Assembly: GCA_030704615.1 (NCBI GenBank)
Contig: CM060731.1
Location: forward strand, 84,610,756 to 84,674,755
DNA from: Takakia lepidozioides
Lineage: Eukaryota > Streptophyta > Takakiopsida > Takakiales > Takakiaceae
Reading direction: 5' to 3'
Length of the DNA: 64,000 bases
The notes below the pieces were generated by a model, which was not told the origin of the DNA, searched no databases, and saw only the letters and a program-made list of their open reading frames with translations. Each line of letters opens with the position of its first letter. Position 1 is the stretch's first letter. The translations under genes were made by a program, and so were the position numbers. This document shows, piece by piece, positions 1 to 11,989 of the stretch.

Positions 1-630
1 TTCAGAACTCAAACATACTTCATGAATGTTGTATACGGAGCACGTTGACCTCTCGTCTGCCCACTGTATTAACATCACAATGATCACATGGATGTACTTC
101 TTGGGCAGTAGATAACATTCAGGTACGACCTGCAGAATGAACAGCAGTTAATCCTACTGAGACCTTACATGAAAAAATAGAAAGCCCACGGAGAATCGGT
201 GCTGATTTATGTGACCACCACAAATCATCCTAATGGTTAATGGTTAATAACATCGACGCCGATTTGCCAATCTACTGGGCTTCATGAACTCCAAACAATA
301 CTGCAAGGATTGGAAATCAGCATCGATTATCTTCTCTACTGCGTTTCATACATGCAAAGACAATGCCATGCCTAGATAATCGGCGCCAATTATACTGTCC
401 ACTAGGCTGCATCCACATACCAAAACAAGGCACTGCCACAACAACAAAATGAAGAAGAAGCATTGCATTAATGATACCCCTCTCACAATCAGAGAGTTGG
501 GGGAGGGTAGTGGAAAATGAGATATTGGAGGAGGTTCTCTAGAAGGAGAACCTTGTAAGCGCGGGAAGAGAGGGAAGAAGTGGGGGCAGGAGTTGCCTGT
601 GAAGGACTCGGATAGCCTCCACTCGCTCTT
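1..630. other. Intergenic, no supported gene
   Basis: Moderately AT-rich sequence. A long open frame on the minus strand (346-864) has no recognisable domain and is rich in Pro/Ser/Phe, as expected for chance translation of GA/CT-rich DNA. I see nothing functional here. Confidence 0.5.
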
Positions 631-654
631 TGGAGGCAAAAGAGGCGACCGCAA

Positions 655-1110
655 ATGGTGGCTGCTTTGGATCTCTACGAGGCTCGCGCCTTGCAACAAA
701 CAATGCCCATTACTAAGATGATTTGCATGCGATGTGACTTTTACGAGCTTGTGGTCTGCCGTCTCCCAACAAAAGCAAACACAGTTGCATGGCCGAAAGA
801 GGCGGATATGATTACTGCATTCCTCAAGAAACACCGGAATCCTTAGGTTTCCATTATTAGGCACAGTGCTTTTGATTCCAACAGGGCAAGTGCGGAGCTA
901 GTGTTGGTGGATATTCCTGACGGTCAAAAGGTGCCTGGGTGTGGAGTGGAGGAGATCATTTCAGTCTTAATGGAGAAATTTATGATCACCTAAGTCTATC
1001 ACTTACTACCCACAAGGCAATGGACAGATTGAGTCAACCAATAAGGTACTGGGGACAATGTTAGCAAAGCTCGGTAATGCTGACAGAATGGTGTCCAATC
1101 CTTGATGTGT
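655..1110 (+). pseudogene. Ty3/gypsy integrase remnant
   Basis: The segment 989-1105 translates to a peptide containing YYPQGNGQIESTN followed by KVLGTMLAKLGN. This is the integrase-core signature of plant Ty3/gypsy polyproteins (the stretch that includes the third catalytic residue, Glu). Upstream, 655-846 is open and ends in a peptide like FLKKHRNP, which fits the integrase segment just before it, but stops and frame changes separate the two. No LTR, reverse transcriptase or gag is adjacent, so this is an isolated, dead fragment. The family assignment rests on the short conserved motif only. Confidence 0.6.
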
Positions 1111-1348
1111 TTGACATGGTCGAATACTACCAACTTGTGTGCAGATCTCCCTCACTCATGTGACGCACAAGATCAATACCACTCCCGGTACCAGCAACAA
1201 ACATCTTAAAAACATGGGGGAGGTGAAAAGTATGTTGGCCTGGAAAGAGGCTCCTATGAATGTAATGGTATGTACTTTGACGCTTCAACTCCAATATAGA
1301 CATGATGTCATTGACTCGAGCAGATGCAATATTATTTTTACATTGATC

Positions 1349-1540
1349 TCACATGGCCAGAGGCGGAGCCATAGACCACCTGTCCACCCTGTGCTTCATA
1401 AGCTCGTTGACAATGCCATCAGGACCATCAACTTTATATCCGTTTAAATGCTCAATTGCTTCATCAATCTCATGAGAACTACTGGGAGCATTGTAAGCCT
1501 TTGAATCATACTCCAATTCATCAGGGCTGTTTTGAATCAT
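1349..1540 (-). pseudogene. LINE reverse transcriptase N-terminal scrap
   Basis: The minus-strand peptide contains SSHEIDEAIEHLNGYKVDGPDGI followed shortly by a Glu-Leu-Met-Lys run. This is the pre-palm region of non-LTR reverse transcriptases (consensus AI..L...K..GPDGI..E.LK). Only about 60 residues survive. It belongs to the same broad class as the LINE at 19.7-21.3 kb but covers a different part of the enzyme, so direct comparison is not possible here. Confidence 0.55.
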
Positions 1541-1811
1541 AGGAACAGTTTTGCCAACTTTGTCCCTCCATTCTTGACAGGACGGGCCGGGAGGGAGGAA
1601 GGAGATCTTACCTCAATCCAAGCGCTGCTGCTGCCGCCCTCAGCTGCTGCTGCCAACGTTGGCGCAGCAAACCCCCGCTCCTCTCTCTCTCTCTCCCCCC
1701 GCGAAAACCGCGTCTCTGCCCCTTCGTTTGCTCCCCGCCTCTGCGCGGCGCTTCTACCACATAAGAGAGAGAGAGGTGAGCTGGGAGGATATGGTCGAGG
1801 GCAACAAAGGT

Positions 1812-4552
1812 GTGAGCAGAACTTGTGAGCAGATTCCCCCAAGCGTGAGCAAATTATTGATGCGGACCCTAAAAGCGAGGGAACAAGTGGGCCTATTGCC
1901 GTGGACACAAACTCCACTGCAACGACGCAATCTTCTCTCCATCGGACCGAAGACAAACAGGCTCCATGACGACAATGTGGCACGAATGTGCGATGAAAAA
2001 CTGACGGATGAATGTAAAAGGGAATGGATGAACATTGGATGAGTGTCGGATGAAAAATTGCCTAGATGAGTGAACCATGCATGACTGCAACAACATGTAT
2101 CCTTACCGATCAGCATGTGCGCAGGGATCCACGTGTAGTTGAGTTTAAATAAGTGTATTTTAATTTGGCGGAAGCTTAATTCCGGCCCAGAAGACCAGCC
2201 AGGTCAAGCTGGCGTCAACGCCACCTTCATCTGGCACATTCAGAGGGGAAAAATAATAAATAATAAATTTTTATTTTTTTATTTTTTGGAAAACTTGCAA
2301 ATGAACCCAACCCCTGCTTTGCAAGCAAAAGACATGGCGTTTACCCAGCATGGATTTTTGGTCACCTGGAAGAAGGACATGACAACGAATCATAAGCCGA
2401 GCAATTTGTAGATGTCATTCACCCCAAATAGTACACCAGAAGACTAGCCATATTAAAGTGTCGTTGACTACACCTTAATCTGGCACATTCGGGGAAAATA
2501 AAATAATAATTAATAATATATATATATATATATATATATATGAAAACTTGCAAATGAACCCAGCCCTTGCTTTGCAACAAAAGCCCTGCCGTTTACCCAG
2601 CATGGATTTCTGGTCACCTGGAAGAAGGACATGACAACGAATTATAAGCCGAGTAATTTGTAGATGCCATTCACCCCAAATAGCACACCAAAAGACCAGC
2701 CAGATTAAGGTGTCGTTGACTACACCTTAATCTGGCACATTCGGGGAAAATAAAATAATAAAATAAAAATTGAAAAATAATATTATTTTATTATTATTTT
2801 TTGAAAACTTGCAAATGAACCCAGCCCTTGCTTTGCAACAAAAGCCCTGCCGTTTACCCAACATGGATTTCTGGTCACCTGGAAGAAGGACATGACAACG
2901 AATTATAAGCCGAATAATTTGTAGATGCCATTCACCCCATATAGCACACCAAAAGACCAGCCAGATTAAGGTGTCGTTGATGACACCTTAATCTGGCACA
3001 TTCAGGGAAAAATAAAATAAAATAAAATAGTATATATATATATATTTCTTGGGAAAACTTGCAAATGAACCCAACCCCTGCTTTGCAAGCAAAAGACTTG
3101 GCGTTTACCCAACATGGATTTTTGATCACATGGAAGAAGGATATGACAATGTATCATAAGTTATGTGGTCCGAGCAATTTGTAGATGTCATTCACCCCAA
3201 ATAACACACCCGATTGTGCCAGATTAAGGTGTCGTTGACGACACCTTAATCTGGCACATTCGGGGAAAATAAATAAATAAATAAATATATTTTGTTGGAA
3301 GACTTGCAAATGAACCCAACCCCTGCTTTGCGAGCAAAAGACTTGGCGTTTACCCAACATGGACTTTTGGTCACATGGATATGGTAATGAATCATAAGTT
3401 ATGTGGTCCGAGCAATTTGTAGATGCCATTCACCCCAAATAACACACCAAAAGACTAGCTAGATTAAGGTGACGTCAACGACACCTTAATCTGGCACATT
3501 CGGGAAAAAATAAAAAAAATAAAAAAATAGAAAACTTGCAAATGAACCCAACCCCTGTTTTGCAAGCAAAAGACCTAGCGTTTACCCAACATGAATTTCT
3601 GGTCACATGGAAGAATGACATGACAACGAATCATAAGTTATGTGGTCCGAGCAATTTGTAGATGCCATTCACCCCAAATAACACACCAGAAGACTAGCCA
3701 GATTAAAGTAGATTAAGGTGTCGTTCACCTTAATCTGGCACATTTGGGGAAAAATAAAATTAAATAAAAATTGGAAAACTTGCAAATGAACCCAACCCCT
3801 GCTTTGGAAGCAAAAGACCTGGCGTTTACCCAACATGGATTTCTGGTCACATGGAAGAAGGACATGACAACAAATCATAAGTTATGCGGTCCGAACAATT
3901 TGTAGATGCCATTCACCCCAAATAACACACCATAAGACGTTACAGATGCCATGTTATGCGGAGGCTGTAGCTTGCAAATTTAGTCTCATCTCTTCTCTCC
4001 CTCTTGTGCTTTACGACAGAGAGGATTTTGTGCAGAGCAAGGCTAGTGTTTTCATAGACAGTTCTGCCTTCGTTTTGGACTCCGACTCCAGTAGCAGTGG
4101 ATATTCTTCGTTGGAATGAATCGGCTGTTTTCAAACGATTTATATTAAAGCACCAAACGGCCTCTCCACCTTCTTTGCAATTGGGTGTCAGCATCTCTCT
4201 CGACTTAGGATACCTGGTGAAAGGACAACCACAACCCTCTGCAGTTGGCAGATGTTCACTCTAGAGCTCGGGGGATTTGGCAACCACTACTCAAAATGCT
4301 TTTTAATTTTGTATTCAACCACAAACTACATTCATCCATGTGCCATTCGTCCAACATACATTCATCGCCCATTCATCCATCATTCATCCGTCATTCATCC
4401 ATAACGGTGAATTGGTATGCATGTTATACTGGACACTACCCGCAGTAATAGGTCCTCTAAGCCGAATATGTGTCCGCGGTTATAGGTGAGCACATCCAGA
4501 AGCGTGAGCGGAATTCTGCTCACGGAATTTTCTGCTCACGGATTCTGCTCAC
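1812..4552. mobile_element. Non-autonomous inverted-end element with satellite core, copy 1
   Basis: The left end starts GTGAGCAGAACTTGTGAGC and the right end, read on the other strand, starts GTGAGCAGAATCCGTGAGC, so the two ends are inverted repeats built from iterated GTGAGCAGA words. Inside each end lies a region rich in ATGAATGGATGA-type words (1990-2080; inverted at 4330-4400), and between them a seven-unit tandem array. A second copy with the same architecture, inverted, lies at 24517-26326. Both ends align between the copies over 200 bp or more. There is no coding capacity. A target-site duplication is not obvious, so exact boundaries and superfamily (MULE-like or other TIR element) are unsettled. 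Confidence 0.7.
2205..3945. repeat. Seven-unit tandem array, about 230-260 bp period, each with a hairpin
   Basis: The phrase ACTTGCAAATGAACCCA recurs near 2290, 2543, 2805, 3056, 3300, 3532 and 3777. Each unit also carries a near-perfect inverted repeat whose arms are AGATTAAGGTGTCG and CACCTTAATCT, an AT-rich linker of variable length (including a pure TA run at 2518-2540), and a block ending at a CATTCACCCCAAATA motif. Open frames read through the array on the minus strand (2932-3878) but repeat the same peptide and reflect the DNA repeat, not genes. Confidence 0.85.
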
Positions 4553-4559
4553 TGTTTAG

Positions 4560-5120
4560 CAATGCCCGATATAGTCTTAGGGCAATTTTGAAAAGCAAGA
4601 GAGCAAGGAGAGGCGCGGCTTACCTGCGCGGCGCTGGAGGTCGCAACACTTGAGGCAGTGCAGGGAATAAATGCCACTTCTAGGAACCACCATAGGGATC
4701 TAACAAAAGATGATCCTTCCTCCACAATTGGAGGGGGGAGGGGCGCAGGTCATAGGCCACTAACCTCCTAGCACTGACTCTTTGCTAGTAAGCAGTTATA
4801 TCTCTGCTGCTTTCTTGTCATGTTGTAAACAGCCTTGGAAGGTTTCTGACCTTGAGCTGGCCCACCTGTGACTTCTTCTCAACCTCCAACCAATAACGTG
4901 CCTCATAATAAGATGGTTTACCATTATTTGCCGAGTGCATAGAAGCATTATTGCAGCCTAACATAATCTTGCTATCGAGACAGGGAAGATGGAAGGAAAT
5001 GAAGAAATGTCATAACCTCCAGCAAGCGGTAAGGAGAAGAAACTTAGAAACAGTACCAATTTCTTCGTCAATGCCCATATCCTTGTATAAAGCAAAGACA
5101 AACAGGCAGCACATGATCGG
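4560..5120. other. Non-coding flank
   Basis: Unique-looking sequence between the satellite element and the IQD fragment. Short frames only, no recognisable domain. Confidence 0.4.
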
Positions 5121-5935
5121 ACAAACAGTGCCTTATGTGTAGGCTAGAAGAAGTAGGTGACTTTGATTTCATAAGCTCTAGAAGAAACCCACAGCCTTGC
5201 CAAATCTGACAAAAAGTGATGAGTCACAATGTTGCAGAATTTGGACCAACGTACTCGCATTCGGTGAGTCCACGGTTGCGATATAAGCGAATGAAAAGCA
5301 AACATGTTGAGGGCGAGCACCTCAAGTCTCAAGCAGGGACACCATCGTTGCCTGCTCTCGGAGCTTTCATTCTCAAAGACAGTAGCAATCGGATGGCTGA
5401 TAAATAAGACCAAGCTTTACAGTTTCTACTTATATTGACAAAGTCTACCCTCTAGTTTTCAAGGACAACAAACCTTGTGCATATGAGTACTGATGAGCGT
5501 TCTGACGTTGAACAGGCAAGAAGAGCTTTGCGTGTCCTGAAAGGGTTGGTGCGGCTGCAAGCACTGGTGCGGGGCCACACAGTGCGAAGGTAGGCTGCCA
5601 GTACCCTGCGGTGCATGCAAGCGCTGGTGCGAGTGCAGGCTCGAGTGCGAGCACGCCGTGTTCGAATGTCACGGCAGGGCCAGACCGTCCAGCATACCAT
5701 TAGGCAACATCGTCTTGAGGCCCAGCAGCATGATTCTGAGGTGACATTTGCACGTTGCACTAGCGTCAGAATGCTTTGGCATAGCTTCCCAGAGTTTTCC
5801 TTAAGGGCCACAAACAATCTACCTTCTGTTCTTTACAGAGAAAATGGCTTGCTACTGCTGCCTTACTACTGGCCAATATGAACAAGCCAAGGACAGAAAA
5901 CAGTGCCTTATGTGTAGGCTAGAAGAAGCAGGTGA
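5121..5935. repeat. Direct repeats flanking the IQD fragment
   Basis: The phrase CAGTGCCTTATGTGTAGGCT continuing into AGAAGAAG occurs at about 5126-5158 and again at 5900-5933, with one mismatch over roughly 33 bp. The repeats bracket about 0.75 kb that contains the broken IQ67 exon. They could be a segmental duplication or the trace of a captured fragment. Confidence 0.7.
5516..5740 (+). pseudogene. IQD (IQ67-domain) calmodulin-binding protein exon, broken
   Basis: The exon translates to ARRALRVLKGLVRLQALV, then RGHTVRR, a TAG stop at 5591-5593, and then AASTLRCMQALVRVQARVRA followed by RRVRMS. This is the core of the plant IQ67 domain, with its closely spaced IQ and 1-8-14-type calmodulin-recruitment motifs. 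Plant IQD proteins are microtubule- and calmodulin-associated scaffolds. The exon is bounded by AG at 5514-5515 and GT at 5741-5742 and is phase 0 at both ends (225 nt), matching the known intron just before the ALR.LKGLVRLQAL segment. The stop replaces the Gln found in the family (CAG to TAG). No other IQD exon is visible nearby, so this is an isolated dead exon. Confidence 0.8.
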
Positions 5936-5949
5936 GATCTCCGCTGTTT

Positions 5950-6820
5950 TTGTTCGAAAACAGTAGGGTACAGCTTCTATCTCAACAAGTCATGATAATG
6001 ACCTCCCACTGACGAGACGAGGAGAAATTCCCATTTACTATATTCACGCATTCGACGCTTTCAATTCGAGTACAACAACAAACTCCAAATCACAAAATCC
6101 ATCACATTCTCTACTAGAATGGGAAACACAAACCAAATTATTCCCTCAATTTCCCAAACGCCACTCGTTCTACCGATTTCCATGCCCCGACCAAACATAT
6201 CCATCGGTGTTCCTACTCAAACACAAAACAGACCCCAAAAAACGTGCACTCATTCAGATTCTCCATTTCAAACGGTACAAAGCAAATTCCAAGCACTCCC
6301 GCTACCAGACTTTATAGCATTGCAGAGATTACGAAACACCGAGGCATGTAGTCTGCATACCGGGACTTCCATCATGAGCGACATGCTGTGCGACAATCGA
6401 AGACCGTGCCTCCCTTCCGCTCGATGGCGCCACTGCTCAAATTCCCTCCCTCTTGCGGCTTTTCTAAGACTCTTCTTTCCTTTCCCTTTAATGGACTGTA
6501 CAGCACCTGCAGTGAACAATCAGCCATCAGAAGCCAACGTGAAGAAAGCTAACGCTTTTGACCAAATCGCAACTGCACCGGATAAGCGAAAACTTGCGGA
6601 GGACGTGAAAATCATTCAAGATCACGTTCTTGAGCTCTACTAGGCATCCGATGGACGCCTGCTCAAGTTCTGGGCCAAGGTGCTAGAGAATGCCAAACGT
6701 TTCTAGAGCCGCTCCTGGATACCTATGCTCATCCTGTTGAACAGTTGCAGTACACACACAGAATAAAAGGGAAAAAATCCACAGGTCGTGCTCTTTGCGA
6801 GAAATCAGAGAGAGAGAGAG
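5950..6820. other. No supported gene
   Basis: A 174-codon open frame at 6119-6643 (plus) has no domain I recognise. Its composition (Pro/Ser/Thr-rich start, charged end) does not decide whether it is coding. I leave it unannotated. Confidence 0.3.
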
Positions 6821-6990
6821 TCTTGTTCTTGAAAGAGAGAGAGGCTCGCCTACGCTCTTGCGCACAGACCAGCGAGGGAGCGACTTGCGGTTTGCGAGCT
6901 TGTAGGGGGCGGGAAAGAGAGAGAGAGACTCGCCTACACTCTTGCGCACGGACCAGCGAGGGAGCGACGTGATGTTTGCGAGCTTGCAAG
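6820..6990. repeat. Tandem duplication of about 85 bp with GA tract
   Basis: A GA-repeat followed by CTCGCCTACGCTCTTGCGCA and ACCAGCGAGGGAGCGAC occurs twice in a row (about 6829-6895 and 6918-6970). The GCGAGCTTGYARGGGGCGG tail repeats after each. It is non-coding. Confidence 0.75.
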
Positions 6991-7251
6991 GGGCGGAAAG
7001 CTTGCAAGGTGGACGTGGATGGCGCGGGAAAGCCCAAAGCCCACGTCAATCGCAAATCACATTTAGTTCAATGGAAACGTAGAATGTAGGCACTCTTGTC
7101 GCTTGCGATGAGCCGACATGGCACTACTAGTGCCACAATGTACTATTTTTTATGGGCGGGCGGGTAGGACCTTCGTACAACTACCACGAACGGGCAGATT
7201 TCAAAGAAAACAAAACTTGCGGCCTTCCTAAGGGCTCACTTAGCTTATAAC

Positions 7252-7796
7252 AGGTGTCTCTATTCTGCCCTAGATACATCTCTACAGCTTGCATGTATCA
7301 AGCATCAACAAATCGTCTCTCCTCCTTCACCGTGCTCTCCATCCCTGTGCTCAAGATCGTGCTTCTCCCCACGATGCTCGTCGTGATCCATGAAGTGACC
7401 CCCTCCATGTAGCTACTTTGTCTATTCTACCTGCAAGCTGTTCTAACCGCCTAATTAACTAACTGTCATCCAAGACAGAACGCACGTTCCATCTGTAGAT
7501 GTCGTTCCCACACAATTGTTCCCTCCCGTGATGACAGTTCCCTGTAAACGCTGTGACGGCCTGTGATAGTTGTGACGCGCGTCACGCTGTGACGGACTGT
7601 GTCGGGCTGTGAAGGCTATGTAAGGCCGTGACAGGCTGTGATAGGCTGTGTAAGCTTGTGACTGTTGACTGTATGAGCCTGTCTGCCACCCCTAAGGCCT
7701 GTGTTAGTCTGAGTCTACCACCCTTAAGTCTGCGCAAAATTAAGGGTACCCCACAGAACTTGTAAAACTGTCTAAGTCCCAAACAGCCCTCTAACA
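7252..7796 (-). mobile_element. Gypsy-type LTR, copy A
   Basis: Aligns with 61383-62025 over the whole length, including the shared blocks GCAGATGTCGTTCCCACACA and AAATTAAGGGTACCCCACAG. Both end CTCTAACA on the plus strand, that is, begin TGTTAGAGG on the minus strand, as an LTR should. The centre is a minisatellite of about 10-11 bp (CTGTGATAGG-like) at about 7552-7660. Orientation is assigned from copy B, where a polypurine tract directly abuts this edge. Confidence 0.7.
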
Positions 7797-7908
7797 TCTT
7801 TCCATTCTCGTTTCATTGCTCTGCATTGTCTTTCTTTGGATTTGGTAGTCTGTTTTTAGTGTTGAGCGAGAATTGCTGTAGAAAGAGTGCTTCTTGAGAG
7901 AGAGATGA

Positions 7909-10581
7909 GTGATCAGAATGGTGAAGAGAGCTGCTCAGCCGTCACTGCCGGGACCAGTCTCGATGATAGGAGAGTTGAGAATTTGTGACCTTCCTGTGAT
8001 TCTGGGCGATCGGGAGCAGAAGGCCCTGTGGCGACAAGCAGGGATGTTGGAGTTTTTGCTTTTGACTGCGAAGGGTTTGCCGAAAGCTTATATGGCCACA
8101 GTCATGCAATTCTACAATACTTATGATTCTAGCACAAAGGGTGGGATAGTCAAATGGACTGAGATAGTGATTGATGCACGTACTGTTACAGCGTCTTGTT
8201 ATTGCCCTCAGCGGAACATGAAGTCGATGGTTTTAAGGATGAGTCTTTTGTTCCTGAAAGCCATTTCAAGGAGAATGCTTTCAATCAGTGGGGGGGTTGG
8301 GCAATTGCCAAAGTAATCAGACCAGAGCTGATGGAATGGATGAAGTTCGTTGCAAGTCGATTGGCCCTTGAAAATGGTAGCTACTTACATAGCCCGTTCG
8401 CAATTGAACTCTGTAGTGGCGACATTTCTTGGGTTACAAATCAACTGGGCGGAGTTTGTTTGCGGAAAGATTCATGAGGAGGTGGTGTCAAAGAGGAGAG
8501 GTGGGAAAACTGACCTTCTCTTCTATGCGACATATTTGTCCATGCTTTTGCAACACCGATTGAAGCTGGTACCCCCACCTGCTGATGAGGATGATACTTA
8601 GGTGATTGACAGACCGGAATCCAGTAAGGCAAGGGAGAAAGAAACGGCAGCAGTTGATACCAGTAAAGCAATTGTTACAACCGGCAAGGATGTGGGAAGC
8701 CAAACTTCTTTTGTAGCGAGACTTCGCGATTTGGTTCTTGGACTTCAGGAAGTGGCAGCTGAAGCCATTGACAATGACGATGTACAAAAGGAATTGACTG
8801 AATTGAAAGTCACATACATTGCAACCCTATCGCGCAATCAACAATTGGAACTTAGCTGGGAGGATGCCAAGATGAAGTTGGAGGCAGATGCAAAGGGTGT
8901 TCATAAATTGCAGGAGCAATGGAAGATGAAGGAAACCCAATACCAGAAGGCAGTCACCGATAAGGATCCAGTGATTACAATGCAGACAGAGCGATCAAAA
9001 TTCAAAGAGAATCGTATTGCTGAGTTGGAAAGGCAACTGGCTGAGGTGGCTAAACATGTCACTGAATTGGAGAAACGTCCTGTGATAGCAGAGAATCCTG
9101 AAGCACGATATGTGGCATTGTAGGAAGAGTTCGATACCTATCGTAATACGCAGACATCGGAGATGAATGTCATGGAAGAAACAATGAAGGCAGAGATGAC
9201 GGAGTTGCAAAAATTTCGTGAACTCGGTGTCAAACCTACAGAGTTGGTTGGAGATCACATTTCAGATGTTTGTTATGCCCAGAGCCTCAGTCAATGATAT
9301 CTGAACTTCTAAAAGTAGCTTTTAATGGAGCAGAGGAGCCCATTGATTTGGAAGAAGAGTGGGCCCCTTTGTGCTCACTTCATATGGAGAATTTGGCAGT
9401 AGAGATGGTCATCAGAGGAGATTTGAAGGTGACCAGTCCAGACAAGTTTTTGCTTACAGTTGGAGACCCTGCCAGTCGATGTTTTCTATATTACAAGCAA
9501 TTGGAGAATCGATTGGAAACCTTCCAAGGGTATCATCTCCGAGATCGACGATGGAATTGTGAACCTGCTTGTGAGTTTCTTAGGCTCTACCCATGCCAGA
9601 AAAGAGAGGTTGTTCTCTGGTTACTTGGAGATGGTACAACAGCTTGTAGCACAGGTGCTCGATGAGGATCAGTTTGGACATATGCTGGAGAAGGGCCATC
9701 GGAGGTATCGGACATTGGAAGGTGAATGTCTGCATGGATCTGCATATGTTTTGACGCAAGCATCGATACGCCACAGGATATGGCAGTGGCTGAAGGCGCG
9801 ATCATGGGAGGAAGTATTGACCGGGAATTGGTTAGCAATTTGACAATCAATAGACCTACTGCCCTTGAAGTTTCTCAAGTGGGCCTTGCGATATTTGAGC
9901 GATGTCATTTCCCTGCAAACTGGGACTATGCAGATTTTGTTGGAAATCCAGAGAAGGTTTATCGCACTTCGGAGGATCGAACGATACCGGACTGGGAAGT
10001 ATTGTTGTGGATGGGAAAGGATTATTGCCACACAACCAAGGGGGACTGGATTGCTAGGTTGGGAAATCGGCCAGCACCTATCAACATGCAATGGCCACGC
10101 AACATAATAGGGAGTTTTAGAGTATGTTGTTGTCCTCGTCGTGGTCAATGGGGTGAGAATGAACATCTGACGTCTTTGCCCTATAACTGGCCGGTAATTG
10201 GACAGGAGAGTTCAGTACTTATGAGTCCTGCCAGGTTGCTTACAAGTTTCTTTAGACGGTTCATAGAGCTCATAATGATCCTTTGTGCTTTATGGCTTTC
10301 GATTTTTTGTGGAGTCTTGGCGATGTGGTGTTACAAGTATCATCTGGTGGTGTCGCCAAATTAATGCACCACCAGCTAGGTCGATTCGGGTTTTTGAATT
10401 GATGTGTCTGACTGGGTTTCTTCAGGACACTCATCCCAACATTTATAACGACTGGGGGTCTTCGCGCTATCACCCTTATGTTGCTTTCACCAATGGACAG
10501 AAGGAGGGGTTTGATCGAGGTGATCATCGCCGATCACAAGAGCCTGATATGAGGAATCCTTCTAAGAGGCCTAGAACTTAG
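7909..10581 (+). pseudogene. Decayed retroelement ORF beside LTR A
   Basis: A series of frames reads as one protein broken by stops and indels. The first part (7909-8600) has a Trp/Tyr-rich helical pattern resembling the plant mobile-element domain of the Transposase_32 type (PF20167), a loose match. The second part (8602-9123) is a clear heptad coiled coil rich in Glu, Lys and Leu. The third (9270-10364) is a Trp-rich globular stretch of unknown type. TAG stops at 8599-8601 and 9121-9123 sit in an otherwise continuous frame and look like CAG-to-TAG changes. The frame also shifts near 8200-8350, 9530 and 9740. The ORF is on the strand opposite to the inferred LTR direction, as in antisense additional ORFs of some large plant gypsy elements. 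The alternative is that the LTR is a neighbour and not a partner. Confidence 0.5.
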
Positions 10582-10639
10582 CAATAGCGATAGTGTTTGC
10601 GGGGGAGAGCTCCTATTATGTCAGTAAACAGCTCAATTC

Positions 10640-10960
10640 CATCAGTGACGAAGGTCAACGAAGGTCAGCACGAACATTTGCCCCTGCCCCACGAACCTGC
10701 CCAAAAACTGCACCTTCGACTAACGAAGGTGACAACATTCGCTCAGCCATGGTGCTTCCGAAAATTATCATTTTTCCCAACTTCACCCCGAACCTTCGTC
10801 CATTGAAGGTGGAGGATGATATAGCAATGTTAAAATTATTTATATTAAAATTAAAACAAAAACAAAAAAACCGATTTTTTTTATTTTTCCTAACTTCATC
10901 CCAATCATCTTCTTCATCCTCCACCTTTGGCCAACGAAGGTGTTCTCTGAGGCCATCTAG
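10640..10960. repeat. Imperfect inverted repeat with CGAAGGT words
   Basis: CCTTCGTCCATTGAAGGTGG continuing AGGATGA (about 10794-10820) pairs with the reverse complement of TCATCCTCCACCTTTGGCC followed by AACGAAGG (about 10915-10941). The loop is about 95 bp and very AT-rich. The flank holds three more ACGAAGGT words. It could be a small foldback element. Confidence 0.6.
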
Positions 10961-10989
10961 CCTACGACTGTTGTCCTTCAAGTCCACAA

Positions 10990-11730
10990 CTCATACCCCG
11001 CCTTTGCCAGCCTTCTGTGATAATTAAAGGGTTTTGTATCTTACCTTGTTAGGTCTCAACGTTAGTTATCCGATGTTGACAAGCAATATAATGTTGTTCT
11101 CATTCATTTCCCATTGGAAAACGACTATCATTCAGTTTTGGATTTACGGGCAGCCCGAAAAAAATAATTGGACAACCTTTTGCCACGCGGCCATTTTTCG
11201 TGTGTCCACGTCATACTGATGGCTGATGGCTGACAAACTAACAATCCCCTTTGCGGGGGCGCTGCACAATTAGGAGTGTGGCTATGTAGAATAATAGAAA
11301 TTTTTGGTTAAGATTTAATTTTATGACTATTTAGTGCATTTCCTACTCGATATACTCTGTGATACTATCAATATGGATTCGATATAGTAACATTGCTTGA
11401 TATTTTATGACGATCGATAGTCTGACTTTAATCGATAATGAAGGAAATGGATGGATAACTATTTTGGATGGATAGAAGAGGTTGAGCAGTTATAAAAGTT
11501 GTTGGAACAACTCTGCTATTTATTCCGTTCATGAAAAGTAGATGGTGTCAGATGGGCCAGAGAGCCGTGACCAGAGTAGAGTGAGTAGGAGCTAGAAGAT
11601 AGAGTTATTTTCAATGGTAGATTAGTACTGCGTTATTGCGATATAATGTTGTGAATAAATAGAAGAGCTCAGCTCCAAAGCCTCTTCAGCTTAACCCTTT
11701 CTGAACTCACCATATTTTTCTCTATCTTTT
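10990..11730. other. No supported gene
   Basis: AT-rich sequence with many short stops on both strands. I see no repeat or gene I can name. Confidence 0.4.
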
Positions 11731-11989
11731 GATATGTACTTCGCTCTTGTTTCTGCTTCGTTTGCCCTTCACCTAATGTTCATCCTTTCTCTCTCCTTGT
11801 CGCCGCCTCTAATTAATACAGCCATCTCTAGCGACAGAGACGTTTCCCGCTCCAGCAAGCCACAGTTCTTTCCCTCGTTCTCAGTTTTCATAGTCGATGC
11901 TAGTGTCTCTGGTCTCTTTTGGCGTGCGTTCTTAGTTTTCATTTTCTTAGGTGTGTGGAGGATTTCCGTTCTCTCTAGTATACTGCATC

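Noticed and set aside
346-864. 172-codon minus-strand frame
   Set aside because: No domain, low-complexity composition, and it overlaps a retroelement scrap on the other strand.
2932-3878. Minus-strand open frames with matching peptides
   Set aside because: They are translations of the tandem array and repeat with it. No start or domain supports a gene.
2205-3945. Regular repeats with hairpins, superficially CRISPR-like
   Set aside because: The period is about 250 bp, the sequence between hairpins is conserved rather than unique, and the DNA is eukaryotic. It is a tandem satellite.
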